This document shows, piece after piece, positions 25,157-33,605 of a stretch of DNA of 46,134 bases (position 1 is its first letter; each line of letters begins with the position of its first letter). The notes beneath the pieces are model-generated. The model was not told the origin of the DNA. It searched no databases and saw only the letters and a program-made list of their open reading frames with translations. Source of the stretch: Bacteroidota bacterium. GTDB taxonomy: Bacteria > Bacteroidota > Bacteroidia > Chitinophagales > Saprospiraceae. Position numbers and translations under genes: made by a program. The stretch is taken from assembly GCA_963169325.1 (NCBI GenBank), contig CAUJEY010000124.1, forward strand, positions 1 through 46,134. The letters run 5' to 3'.

Positions 25157-26404
25157 ATGCTGACAAATTATCTGAAAATAACGCTCGCGGTCATGCAGCG
25201 GCGCAAGATGTTTACCTTCATCACGCTGTTCGGCATCAGCATGACGTTGAGTATTCTGATTGTGCTCGCGGCGTTTTATGAACATATTTTTTCCGCCAGT
25301 TACCCGGAGATCAACCGGGATCGCTGTTTGTATGCCACGTTGCTGGAAGAAGAAAATACCAAAGAGAGTGGCATGCGCCGCGGCCCGATGAGCCTTTTTT
25401 ATATTAATACCTATATAAAAACGCTCAAAACGCCAGAGAAAGTAGCATATTCAACCGTTCCTAATACGGTGAACACTTACGGCAACGGCAAAAAAATCAG
25501 CCTGTTTTTCAAGTACACCGACCCCATATTTTGGGAAATCACCCAATTCGAATTCCTGGAAGGTAAACCCTACACCCAGCGGGATATAGACAACAATGAA
25601 TCGGTCGCCATCATCAACGATGAAACCCGGGACGACTATTTTGGCAAAAACGTTTCTGCGATAGGTAAAACCATAGAAATCAATGGTCAGTACCTCCGGG
25701 TCGTCGGCGTGGTGCGCGGTTGCCCGATCACGCGCCTGGTGGTAGCTGCGGACGTGTACATGCCCTGGCATTTGCAAAAACGCGCGTCGGTTACCAACGA
25801 ACTCAATGGCAATTATACGGCCATCATTTTGGCAAAAACACCGGCGGACCTGCCCAAAATACAACAGGAATACGCCGACCTCGTGCCGCGTATCCCCTTG
25901 TCGGAAACCGGTGGCTTCAAACCCGATAAACTGAACACTTCGCTGAGTTCCTATTTCGACAGTATAGTGCGGGATATGTTTTTCGGCGCCGGAGGCAGTT
26001 CTGCCCGCAGCCGGTTCTACCTCTTTGTGGTCGTTTTTGCACTGTTGTTTATGAGTTTGCCGGCTATCAACTTAGTCAATATCAACATCAGCCGCATTCT
26101 CGAGCGCGCGTCTGAAATCGGTATCCGAAAAGCATTTGGCGCCTCGGCGCAAACGCTGGTGACCCAATTTGTGATCGAAAACATTATCCTAACCCTTTTT
26201 GGCGGCATGGTCGCCATACTGATCTCCGCCGTTTTTCTCTGGTGGTTCAATAACAGCAACCTGATTGCCTACGCCGATCTGGCCGTCAACTGGACCGTCG
26301 TGGCCGTCGCGCTAACCCTTAGTCTGGTGTTCGGCCTGATGTCGGGCGTGTATCCGGCCTGGCGGATGTCGAGGCTGCCGGCGGTGGAAGCTTTAAAGGG
26401 TTGA
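25157..26404 (+). CDS. FtsX/MacB-type ABC permease, first of two
   Basis: The N-terminal membrane helix (about 18-42, FTFITLFGISMTLSILIVLAAF) is followed by a large periplasmic MacB_PCD-like domain (about 45-280). The last 130 residues hold three membrane helices, including FVVVFALLFMSLPAINLVNI and ENIILTLFGGMVAILISAVFLWW. The family motif ERASEIGIRKAFGAS between helices contacts the ATPase. Four helices and 415 residues match the family. With the second permease it may form a heterodimer, which differs from the homodimeric MacB fusion of Proteobacteria. Confidence 0.9.
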   Translation: MLTNYLKITLAVMQRRKMFTFITLFGISMTLSILIVLAAFYEHIFSASYPEINRDRCLYATLLEEENTKESGMRRGPMSLFYINTYIKTLKTPEKVAYSTVPNTVNTYGNGKKISLFFKYTDPIFWEITQFEFLEGKPYTQRDIDNNESVAIINDETRDDYFGKNVSAIGKTIEINGQYLRVVGVVRGCPITRLVVAADVYMPWHLQKRASVTNELNGNYTAIILAKTPADLPKIQQEYADLVPRIPLSETGGFKPDKLNTSLSSYFDSIVRDMFFGAGGSSARSRFYLFVVVFALLFMSLPAINLVNINISRILERASEIGIRKAFGASAQTLVTQFVIENIILTLFGGMVAILISAVFLWWFNNSNLIAYADLAVNWTVVAVALTLSLVFGLMSGVYPAWRMSRLPAVEALKG

Positions 26405-26547
26405 AAGTTTGAAGTTCAAAGTTTGAAGTTTGAAGTTGCTCAAAATTTCCTACGGAAATTTTATTCTCGATGCCTCAAACCTCAAACTTCAAACTTCAAA
26501 CTTCAAACTTCGAACTTCAAACTTCAAACTTCAAACTTCAAACTTTT
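26405..26547. repeat. 7-bp word array (TTGAAGT, then ACTTCAA) between permease genes
   Basis: About five TTGAAGT-like words at 26401-26437 are followed, after roughly 37 bp, by about ten ACTTCAA words at 26475-26547, so the two halves form a long imperfect hairpin with register slippage. Translated in frame they give a TSNFKLQ repeat, which would make a false N-terminal extension of the next gene. The array is probably non-coding but transcribed in the operon. Confidence 0.8.
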
Positions 26548-26551
26548 AAGT

Positions 26552-27700
26552 GTGCTAAATCATATCTTTAAACTGATCTGGAAGAAGAAAAAGAGCAACT
26601 TTTTGATGATGCTCGAAATCTTCGTCTCTTTTCTTATTCTGTTCGCGGTGTGGAGTCTGAGTGTATATACGTACCGCAACTATGTAACACCGGCGGGGCT
26701 TTCCACCGACCGGGTGTGGGCGGTGTATTTGCAGTTCAACACGGACAGCGACAGCCTGCGCAGGATCAACTGCGACCTCGTTAGCCAGTACCTGAAAGGG
26801 AACCGGGGCATTGAATCCTTTGCTTTTTCCTCCAGTAATTTGCCTTTTGGGTTCAGCACCATGAACAATCAATTCGAATACGGGGGAAAAAGCGTGATGA
26901 GCGATAACCTTGCCGTTAGTGCGGATTATCCTTCCGTGCTGGGGATACAGATGTTGTCGGGCAGGTGGTTTACGGCGGCAGACACCGTGGGCTCGGGCAA
27001 GCCGGTGGTCATCACCCGGCGCCTGGCGGCCGAATTGTTTGGCAAGGAAGAACCCATTGGCAAGCGCATCAGCACAGACCGGCGCGTCGTCGGGGTGGTC
27101 GATTATTTCCGGCACAAATCTTCTTTCCAGGCCGATGAAAACGCCCTGTTCGAGCCGATGAATATCTGGGACAATGACCTGCTGGTGAAAGTAGCGCCGG
27201 GTACGGATGCCGAATTTGAAGCGCAACTGGCCCGTTCGATCCAAAAACTCGGCAAAGACTGGACGGTGGAAATCCAGCACCTCGACAACATGAAATCGAC
27301 GCAGGACAAAACCATATTGATCCCGATCCTGATCTTGTTCGGCGTATGCGGGTTTTTGGTATTCAATGTCGGGCTGGGCTTGTTCGGCGTTTTGTTTCAA
27401 AATATCAGCCGGCGCAGGGGCGAAATCGGCATCCGGCGGGCGGTTGGCGCCACCAAAAAACAAATTATGCGGTATTTCATCAGCGAAACCCTGGTGATTG
27501 CGACCTTCGGGGTTGCCCTCGGCGTCTTTTTTGCCGTGCAGATTCCATTACTCAACGTGTTTGATGTGGAAGGAAGCGTATATTTTTGGGGCATTGTATT
27601 GGCAACGTTATCCATTTACGGCATTGCTGTGCTTTGCGCCTTCTATCCCAGCCGCCAGGCCGCGGTCATTTATCCGGCGGTAGCCTTGCATGAAGAATAA
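26552..27700 (+). CDS. FtsX/MacB-type ABC permease, second of two
   Basis: A GTG at 26552 (VLNHIFKLIWKKKKSNF) is preferred. The longer ATG frame from 26423 reads through the intergenic 7-bp array and would add 43 repetitive residues. The first membrane helix (FLMMLEIFVSFLILFAVWSLSVY) is preceded by a basic stretch. A periplasmic domain follows, then a C-terminal three-helix block with the family motif RRRGEIGIRRAVGATKKQ and helices such as ETLVIATFGVALGVFFAVQIPL. It pairs with the ATPase and the first permease. The gap to the response regulator gene is 3 bp, so they are co-transcribed. Confidence 0.87.
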   Translation: MLNHIFKLIWKKKKSNFLMMLEIFVSFLILFAVWSLSVYTYRNYVTPAGLSTDRVWAVYLQFNTDSDSLRRINCDLVSQYLKGNRGIESFAFSSSNLPFGFSTMNNQFEYGGKSVMSDNLAVSADYPSVLGIQMLSGRWFTAADTVGSGKPVVITRRLAAELFGKEEPIGKRISTDRRVVGVVDYFRHKSSFQADENALFEPMNIWDNDLLVKVAPGTDAEFEAQLARSIQKLGKDWTVEIQHLDNMKSTQDKTILIPILILFGVCGFLVFNVGLGLFGVLFQNISRRRGEIGIRRAVGATKKQIMRYFISETLVIATFGVALGVFFAVQIPLLNVFDVEGSVYFWGIVLATLSIYGIAVLCAFYPSRQAAVIYPAVALHEE

Positions 27701-27703
27701 GTT

Positions 27704-29086
27704 ATGATCCTGATTATCGACGATGATATCGCTATTCGCACTTCGCTTTCACTGTTGCTGAAAAAAGAAGGCTTCGACGCTTCGGCGGTGGGAACACCGG
27801 TCGAGGCGCTCGATTTTTTGCGGGACCGCGCGCCCGAACTGGTTGTGCTGGACATGAATTTTTCCAATTCGACCACGGGTGATGACGGCCTGCGGATGCT
27901 GGAACGGATCAAAAAGCAATACCCCGACCTGCCGGTTATCCTGATCACCGGCTGGGCTACCATCGATCTGGCGGTAAAGGGTATGAAACTCGGCGCTTCG
28001 GATTTTATCCACAAGCCCTGGCAAAATGCCTATTTGATGGAATCCATCCGCACGATCCTGAATTTATCGGCAACCCGGCCGGCAGACGATGCAACCCTTG
28101 AAGCGGGCCCCCTGACCCGCAAAAAACTCGACCGGCAATTTGATTTCAGCGCCATTATCGGCGAAGACCCCCAAATACTCCGGGTGCTCGAAACCGTGGG
28201 CCGCGTGGCGCCGACCGACGCCCCGGTGCTCATTCTGGGCGAAAGCGGTACCGGCAAAGAACTGATCGCCGAAGCCATTCACCAGAACAGCCCCCGGCAC
28301 AAACGCCCTTTTATAAAAGTGAACCTGGGCGGTATTTCCACCAGTTTGTTCGAATCCGAAATGTTCGGACACGTTCGCGGCGCTTTTACCGACGCCCGGA
28401 ACGATCGCGTCGGGCGTTTTGAAATGACCAACCACGGTTCCATTTTTCTGGATGAAATCGGCGATCTCGAAATGGCCAGCCAGGTAAAACTGCTGCGGGT
28501 ATTGCAGGACCGTACCTATGAAGTGCTCGGCAGCAGCCGCACCAAAACCGTGGATGTGCGGGTCATTTGCGCCACCAACAAGAACCTGGAGGATATGGTA
28601 GCCCAAAATCTGTTCCGGGAAGACCTGCTCTACCGGATCAACCTCATCACCCTGAAACTGCCCGCTTTGCGCGAACGGCCGGGCGATATCCCCTTGCTGG
28701 TCAATCATTTTTTGCAAAACCTCAGCGAACTGTACCAGCGGCCTTTGCGCATCGAGCGCGAGGCCATGACCTGGCTCCGGCATTTGCCTCTGCCCGGCAA
28801 TGTGCGGCAATTGAAAAACCTGGTGGAGCGCGTCGTGTTGTTGAGCCCGGCGGATACGCTGGACGTTGCCGCTTTTCAAAGCCACTATCAGCCTGCGGCA
28901 AAAAAAGCGGAAACCGGCCTGCCCGACGTCGGTACCATGACGTTGGAAGAAATGGAAGTGCAAATGATCCAACGGGCCATGGCTTTTCACAAAGGTAAAA
29001 TTGCGCGCGTCGCCAGGTCGCTCGGCCTCACCCGCAGCGCTTTGTACCGCAGGCTGGAAAAATTTGGAATTCCGTATGATGAATAG
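27704..29086 (+). CDS. Sigma-54-dependent response regulator (NtrC family)
   Basis: A receiver domain (1-120) has the acidic pocket IDDD (6-8), phosphoacceptor Asp50 (VVLDMNF), Thr82 region and Lys104 (HKPW). The AAA+ domain (about 148-385) has Walker A GESGTGKE (179-186), Walker B IFLDEIGDL (Asp250, Glu251) and the sigma-54-contact loop as GAFTDA (226-231) in place of the classical GAFTGA, a variant I recall as common in Bacteroidota. A Fis-type helix-turn-helix ends the protein (KIARVARSLGLTRSALYRRLEKFGI). It activates sigma-54 promoters from upstream sites. It lies between the permease and kinase genes and probably controls the operon promoter near 21607. Confidence 0.93.
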   Translation: MILIIDDDIAIRTSLSLLLKKEGFDASAVGTPVEALDFLRDRAPELVVLDMNFSNSTTGDDGLRMLERIKKQYPDLPVILITGWATIDLAVKGMKLGASDFIHKPWQNAYLMESIRTILNLSATRPADDATLEAGPLTRKKLDRQFDFSAIIGEDPQILRVLETVGRVAPTDAPVLILGESGTGKELIAEAIHQNSPRHKRPFIKVNLGGISTSLFESEMFGHVRGAFTDARNDRVGRFEMTNHGSIFLDEIGDLEMASQVKLLRVLQDRTYEVLGSSRTKTVDVRVICATNKNLEDMVAQNLFREDLLYRINLITLKLPALRERPGDIPLLVNHFLQNLSELYQRPLRIEREAMTWLRHLPLPGNVRQLKNLVERVVLLSPADTLDVAAFQSHYQPAAKKAETGLPDVGTMTLEEMEVQMIQRAMAFHKGKIARVARSLGLTRSALYRRLEKFGIPYDE

Positions 29087-29101
29087 ACATTCCCCTTTAA
29101 C

Positions 29102-30400
29102 ATGAAGTTAAGCGCTAAATTCATCCTCTTTATCGTCGTCATTCACGCAGTGACGATCGCGTTGTCGTTTTATGTGTTTCAGCAGAATAAAATCCTGTTC
29201 CTGGTTTCCGAATTTTTTATCCTGATGTCGCTGGCCGTGAGTTGGTCGTTGTACCAGGAATTGATCCGGCCCCTGCAATTGCTGGTGCGCGGCACGGACG
29301 CCATTAAAGACCGGGATTTCAATGTCAAATTTGTAAAAACGGGGAAGTTCGAGATGGATAAACTCATCGAGGTGTACAACGAGATGATCGATCAGTTGCG
29401 CACCGAACGGATTACCCAGCAAGAGCAACATTATTTTCTGGAAAAATTGGTACAAACCGCCCCTACCGGTATCGTTTTGCTCGACTACGACGGCCGTATC
29501 GACAGCATCAATCCCAGGGCGCTGGAATGGACCGGCTACGGCCGCGAGGCAGAAAGTTTTACCGGGAAAGCGGTGGCCGGTTTGTCGCATCCGGTGTTTC
29601 AAACGATCGCTTCGTTGGATGCCGGCGCGTCCAAAACCGTCACGTTGGCCAACGCCAAGACCTTTAAAATTCAGAAAAGCCAGTTTGTAGACCGGGGTTT
29701 TCCGCGCAGTTTCGTCATGATCGAAGAACTGACGGCGGAAATTCTGGAAGCCGAAAAACGGTCTTATGGCAAGGTCATCCGCATGATGGCCCATGAAGTG
29801 AACAACTCAATCGGGGCGGTCAATTCAATTCTGGATACCACGCTGCAACTCCATACCGGCGCACCGGAAATTCGCGACGCTTTGGCCGTTGCCATCGAAC
29901 GCAACGATCACCTGAACCGGTTTATGCGCAATTTCGCCGACGTGATCCGGATGCCGGAGCCGCGGCCGGAAACGCTGGACCTGCACGCATTGCTGAAAAA
30001 AGTAGCCCAACTGATGGAATACTATGCGCGGAAACGGGAAGTGACTTTCGAATGGGAACTTGCAGAATCGCCGCTGCTGGTTCGGGCCGATGCCGGACAA
30101 ATGGAGCAGGCCCTGATCAATGTGATCAAAAATGCCCTGGAGTCGATCGGCAAAACGGGCGTCATCCGGTTTCAAACGACCCTGCGTCCTGCCCAACTCA
30201 GCATCATCGATAACGGGAAGGGTATACCTAAAGAACTGGAAGACAAACTGTTTTCGCCTTTTTTCAGCAATAAAGCCGGCGGACAGGGTATCGGTTTGAC
30301 GATCATCCGGGATGTGCTTCGCGCGCACGGATATCCGTTTTCACTCCGAACGGGGGAGGATGGGCTGACGCGGTTTGAGGTGGCCCTAAGTCTGTTTTGA
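29102..30400 (+). CDS. Membrane sensor histidine kinase, partner of the sigma-54 regulator
   Basis: Two close membrane helices (about 7-26 and 31-50) leave almost no periplasmic loop, so the signal may be sensed in the membrane or inside the cell. A HAMP-like linker (51-105), a PAS domain (about 112-205, APTGIVLLDYDGRIDSINPRAL) and a phosphoacceptor helix with His231 (MMAHEVNNSIGAV) follow. The ATPase domain has an N-box (NVIKNALESI, 340-349), G1 (IDNGKGI) and G2 (GGQGIGLTII). The layout resembles NtrY-type kinases. The gene starts 15 bp after the regulator gene and is the last of the operon. Membrane-stress or substrate sensing for the efflux system is inferred from context. Confidence 0.92.
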   Translation: MKLSAKFILFIVVIHAVTIALSFYVFQQNKILFLVSEFFILMSLAVSWSLYQELIRPLQLLVRGTDAIKDRDFNVKFVKTGKFEMDKLIEVYNEMIDQLRTERITQQEQHYFLEKLVQTAPTGIVLLDYDGRIDSINPRALEWTGYGREAESFTGKAVAGLSHPVFQTIASLDAGASKTVTLANAKTFKIQKSQFVDRGFPRSFVMIEELTAEILEAEKRSYGKVIRMMAHEVNNSIGAVNSILDTTLQLHTGAPEIRDALAVAIERNDHLNRFMRNFADVIRMPEPRPETLDLHALLKKVAQLMEYYARKREVTFEWELAESPLLVRADAGQMEQALINVIKNALESIGKTGVIRFQTTLRPAQLSIIDNGKGIPKELEDKLFSPFFSNKAGGQGIGLTIIRDVLRAHGYPFSLRTGEDGLTRFEVALSLF

Positions 30401-30420
30401 TTTTGATATAAACGTAGGCA

Positions 30421-31890
30421 TTATTCTTTCACGAATTTCAGGTCGTCAATGTTTCTGCCGTTCCCGTCCCTGGCGATTAACAGGTAAAGGCCGGTGGCCA
30501 GATGTGAAACATTAACCTCAATATTGGTACCGGGTATGATGCCGTCCGGTTGAATAACTTCCACCACTTTCCTTCCATGCAGGTCGAATATTTCCAGCGA
30601 GCCCAAACCTGCCTGCAAGTTTTTTATGGCCACGTTCAATATTCCACTGGTCGGATTTGGGAATATTATTAGATCTTCCTGCGCTGACGAGACTACATTT
30701 GTAGCAGAAACGGTATCACAAATAGAATTTGTTGTGATACGATTTGCAAAAAAAAGAGCCAAATTGGTCTCTCTGAGGTTTCTATTGTCATATCCGTGGC
30801 AGGGGTTTGAAACTTGATCCAGGCAACTTCCCTGACCAAAGATAAAACTATAGGGAAAGCCTGTTGAAGTATATTCATTTTGTATAACATACCCATAACC
30901 GTTGTTCGTGTTCCAGGCACTAAAAGTCCTGCTTCCATATAACATAATCTGGTTGTTTGTTATCCCATAACAATTATAACCGTTTGTAAAACACCATGAA
31001 AGTCCCCAGTAGACGTAATTGCTATCTATCGATACAACTAAATCACAGGGTTGATGAAAGGAATAAATAGCCGGTTTCGGTTTGTTAGCAGGGGTATGTT
31101 TTAACATGTCACTCAACATGGCTCCAAACATATTTCCAATACCTTTTATGGTATAATTGACGTTAGTTGGTTCAATATCTCCATCTATTCCGCCCAAATC
31201 GGGTCTTGCCACATAAGTTCCGGTAAATTCAGTCTCCTGATTATACAAGCAATCTAATGTGTTGGAATGGGGGTTAGGGGCATTGGAAATTGAGAAAGTT
31301 TGTATGGGTCTTTCAACTATTGTGTCCAACAACCCGATACCCAATGCCACAAATGCTCCGGCGCTTTCACCCGCAACAAACACATTAGCCGTATCAATAC
31401 CGAATAACTCATGCCTGTTGATTAAAAACCTCAAAGCTCCTTTGCCGTCCTGGATCGCCCTGTAATATGCTCTGGCCCACTCTGAACTATCCGTAGCAAA
31501 AACACAACTATAATTTGGATAATTACAACTCCATGGAAAGTCATCGGAAACAAAGCCAAGGCGATAATCAATACTTGCCGTTACATACCCCCTTTTTGCA
31601 AAGTCTTTGCAGAGGGATTGTATACTGGCGTCATTTTTGTCGCCTGCCAAAAACGCTCCGCCATGTATCCATATTAATAATGGTTTGGGACTGGATAGGT
31701 TTATATCTTCACATATAGGAAGGTAAATATCCATGTGTAATGTGTCCAAATCACCGTTGAAGTTAACGGCAGTTCCATAAAAAACATTTAACAGGCTGTC
31801 ATATTGGTATTGTTTGTCTACCCACTGTTGTGCTTTGGCTTCCTGCAAGCCAAGTAATCCTAAGAGAATTAGCAAAATTGATTTAATCAT
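30421..31890 (-). CDS. Secreted carboxylesterase-like alpha/beta hydrolase with T9SS sorting domain
   Basis: A signal peptide (MIKSILLILLGLLGLQEAKAQ) precedes an alpha/beta-hydrolase domain with an oxyanion motif HGGAF (76-80) and nucleophile elbow GESAG (Ser176), both typical of type B carboxylesterases and BD-FAE-like feruloyl esterases. The His of the triad could be within FHQPCDLVV near 290. The last 85 residues form a type A sorting domain (IIFPNPTSGILNVAI, LEIFDLHGRKVVEV, LATGLYLLIA). The enzyme would act outside the cell on an ester, possibly a plant or polymer ester, which is inference. It is the last of three minus-strand genes and is AT-richer than most of the window. Confidence 0.87.
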   Translation of the reverse strand: MIKSILLILLGLLGLQEAKAQQWVDKQYQYDSLLNVFYGTAVNFNGDLDTLHMDIYLPICEDINLSSPKPLLIWIHGGAFLAGDKNDASIQSLCKDFAKRGYVTASIDYRLGFVSDDFPWSCNYPNYSCVFATDSSEWARAYYRAIQDGKGALRFLINRHELFGIDTANVFVAGESAGAFVALGIGLLDTIVERPIQTFSISNAPNPHSNTLDCLYNQETEFTGTYVARPDLGGIDGDIEPTNVNYTIKGIGNMFGAMLSDMLKHTPANKPKPAIYSFHQPCDLVVSIDSNYVYWGLSWCFTNGYNCYGITNNQIMLYGSRTFSAWNTNNGYGYVIQNEYTSTGFPYSFIFGQGSCLDQVSNPCHGYDNRNLRETNLALFFANRITTNSICDTVSATNVVSSAQEDLIIFPNPTSGILNVAIKNLQAGLGSLEIFDLHGRKVVEVIQPDGIIPGTNIEVNVSHLATGLYLLIARDGNGRNIDDLKFVKE

Positions 31891-31902
31891 GGTAGGTTGT
31901 CT

Positions 31903-32595
31903 TTATATTTCAACAAAAAAATTCAAACTTGTCCAAAAACTATGTCGGGTATTATTGTTCAAAAAAGAATTCACTCTGTAATCTAAGCCTAACTCTATTT
32001 TGATGTTGTCATTTATATCATAACCTAATAGAGGAACAAGCCGTATTTCAAGGTCGTAATCAGCGTCTTGAAAACTGTTAAGATATTCGTTATTAATTTT
32101 TAAATAAAATTCTCCCGAGTCAACCGATTCCCCATTCAGCGGAATTTCTGAAGTTATCCGGTACCTGAATCTAAACTCGGGTTTTTCATTTGTGGAAAAA
32201 GTCTGGTCACCTAAAAAGCGATGTGCTAACCTGAAAGCATTCAGTCTTTGTACTATGATGTATTGCTGAATGAATCTATGAACTAATTTACCTTCCCGAA
32301 ATCTAATTAAATAGCCACCGGCTATCCGTGAATTTAAACCGACCTTTTTTGCTGAAATTAAAGAGAAGTCTGTAAGAACATATTTATATACTTTGTCGGC
32401 GTTACCATTAAACTCACCGCTTTGCAACAGTTGGCGAGATTCAATTTTTGTATTTATTGACCAATCTTTTTTTAACTTTCTATTTAAATTTAAGGAAGGA
32501 AGTGCTCCAAACTGATAAGTATTTTGAGCAGAAACAGTATTCAAAAATTGCAAACACACAATAATAATGATTATTGCTGATTTTTTAGTATTCAA
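31903..32595 (-). CDS. DUF2490 family outer membrane beta-barrel-like protein
   Basis: A signal peptide (MNTKKSAIIIIIVCLQFLNTVSAQ) is followed by alternating beta strands through the chain, including YQFGALPSLNLNRKLKKDW, EFRFRYRITSEIPL, EFYLKINNEYLN and a terminal aromatic strand SFWTSLNFFVEI. The size (230 aa) and pattern fit DUF2490, whose members are predicted outer membrane barrels. The function of the family is unknown. The start overlaps the upstream gene by 11 bp and the esterase gene begins 12 bp after the stop, so the three are one operon. Confidence 0.83.
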   Translation of the reverse strand: MNTKKSAIIIIIVCLQFLNTVSAQNTYQFGALPSLNLNRKLKKDWSINTKIESRQLLQSGEFNGNADKVYKYVLTDFSLISAKKVGLNSRIAGGYLIRFREGKLVHRFIQQYIIVQRLNAFRLAHRFLGDQTFSTNEKPEFRFRYRITSEIPLNGESVDSGEFYLKINNEYLNSFQDADYDLEIRLVPLLGYDINDNIKIELGLDYRVNSFLNNNTRHSFWTSLNFFVEI

Positions 32596-33187
32596 GATGG
32601 CTGCTGTTTTTAAATATTATTTTTGATATGGAAAGCGGTTGGCCTGCATCACTAAACAGGTACTCAAACAGATCAACACTATTTTTGGAACTACATTTTA
32701 CAATTACTTCATATTTGGTGGTTAAATTTGGAATCGTTTCCGTTGTTTTTAATTTTGATAATAAATCAGGTTGATTTCCGGAGAACTGTATTTGAACTTT
32801 AACTATTTTATGTTTTAAACAGTCTTTTTTTAGACGGAAATAGATGGAATCTTTAAGTTGTGTCCGTAATTCTTTCCAGTTTATTTCAATTTCAACATCT
32901 TCAACATTTCCGAGGGTGTCAAATTCAATACTGTATCTTTTCTTTTTGTTCTTAAATTTTGCTTCTATACTTTTTCTTTCCAGGCCTTCTTCTAAAAACC
33001 ATTTTACCCTATTTTTTAAGACTAAGGAATCGATAAATTGTACAGCGTTGGACGGGACGTCTTGCCGTTTAATTCGACTTTCTTTTTCGAATTTTTCCTG
33101 GGCAACTAGATTGCTGGAACAAAGTAAAGTTATTAAAAAAGTGATACTGGTATTTAAATATTTAAGCATTGATTTTGTTTTTTTCAT
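32585..33187 (-). CDS. Exported protein of unknown function, first gene of the esterase operon
   Basis: The start was placed at the ATG before the signal peptide (MKKTKSMLKYLNTSITFLITLLCSSNLVAQ). The longer frame adds 45 residues with no signal. The mature 170 residues are charged and rich in Lys, Glu and Ser, with no recognised domain. A pattern of EFDTLGNVEDVEIEINWKEL and KHKIVKVQIQFSGNQ suggests a mixed alpha/beta fold. The fold has some likeness to TonB-C-type domains in its VQIQF segment, but this is weak. The gene overlaps the DUF2490 gene by 11 bp. Confidence 0.68.
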   Translation of the reverse strand: MKKTKSMLKYLNTSITFLITLLCSSNLVAQEKFEKESRIKRQDVPSNAVQFIDSLVLKNRVKWFLEEGLERKSIEAKFKNKKKRYSIEFDTLGNVEDVEIEINWKELRTQLKDSIYFRLKKDCLKHKIVKVQIQFSGNQPDLLSKLKTTETIPNLTTKYEVIVKCSSKNSVDLFEYLFSDAGQPLSISKIIFKNSSHLEY

Positions 33188-33605
33188 TGCTGAACGGTTG
33201 TGGTAGTCCTTGCAAATAAACCCCAAATTTTTTGTTTGCCCATACCGGTTCAAAAATAATAATGCGAAAAATGCAACCCGGTTAGCGCCCGGCCCACCAA
33301 CCTGGCCCCCCCCAGCACTCATTTTAACAGGCCAACCATTTGTTAAAAAAAATTTCTCCCGTACGTAATTCGAAATTATATCTACATTCGCACCACGACT
33401 TTAAAGCGCACCCTGAAAACTTTCATCCGGCCTGTAACAGGTCATTAATCCCCAAACCAGTCCCCCGTCTCCCCGTCGTATTCTCTTGATTAGGTTTAGT
33501 TTTTGGAAGCCGGCTATTTCCCCGCCTTGCTGTGCTTGTAATCCAGCCGCCGTCGTTCGGTTTTCCCGACGAATGTTATCCTTTTATCCAAAACTAACAT
33601 CTATT
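33188..33605. other. 418-bp divergent intergenic region
   Basis: It lies between the esterase operon (minus) and the CHU_C surface protein (plus). A TATTTTTG sequence on the minus strand (complement of 33251-33258) and a TTTATTTG nearer to the operon start may be -7 elements, without clear -33 partners. An in-frame extension of the CHU_C gene from 33486 lacks signal features. No RNA gene or repeat was recognised. Confidence 0.5.

Noticed and set aside
26423-26551. N-terminal extension of the second permease
   Set aside because: The added residues are the translation of an intergenic 7-bp array (TSNFKLQ repeats). Family alignment starts near the basic stretch before the first membrane helix.
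28064-28990. 308-codon frame antisense to the response regulator
   Set aside because: Shadow of a GC-rich coding region. The sense strand holds complete receiver, AAA+ and helix-turn-helix domains.
33301-33316. Possible second sigma-54 site (TGG...AGC) upstream of the CHU_C gene
   Set aside because: The distance between GG and GC is 9 bp, not 10, and the sequence is mainly a C-run.
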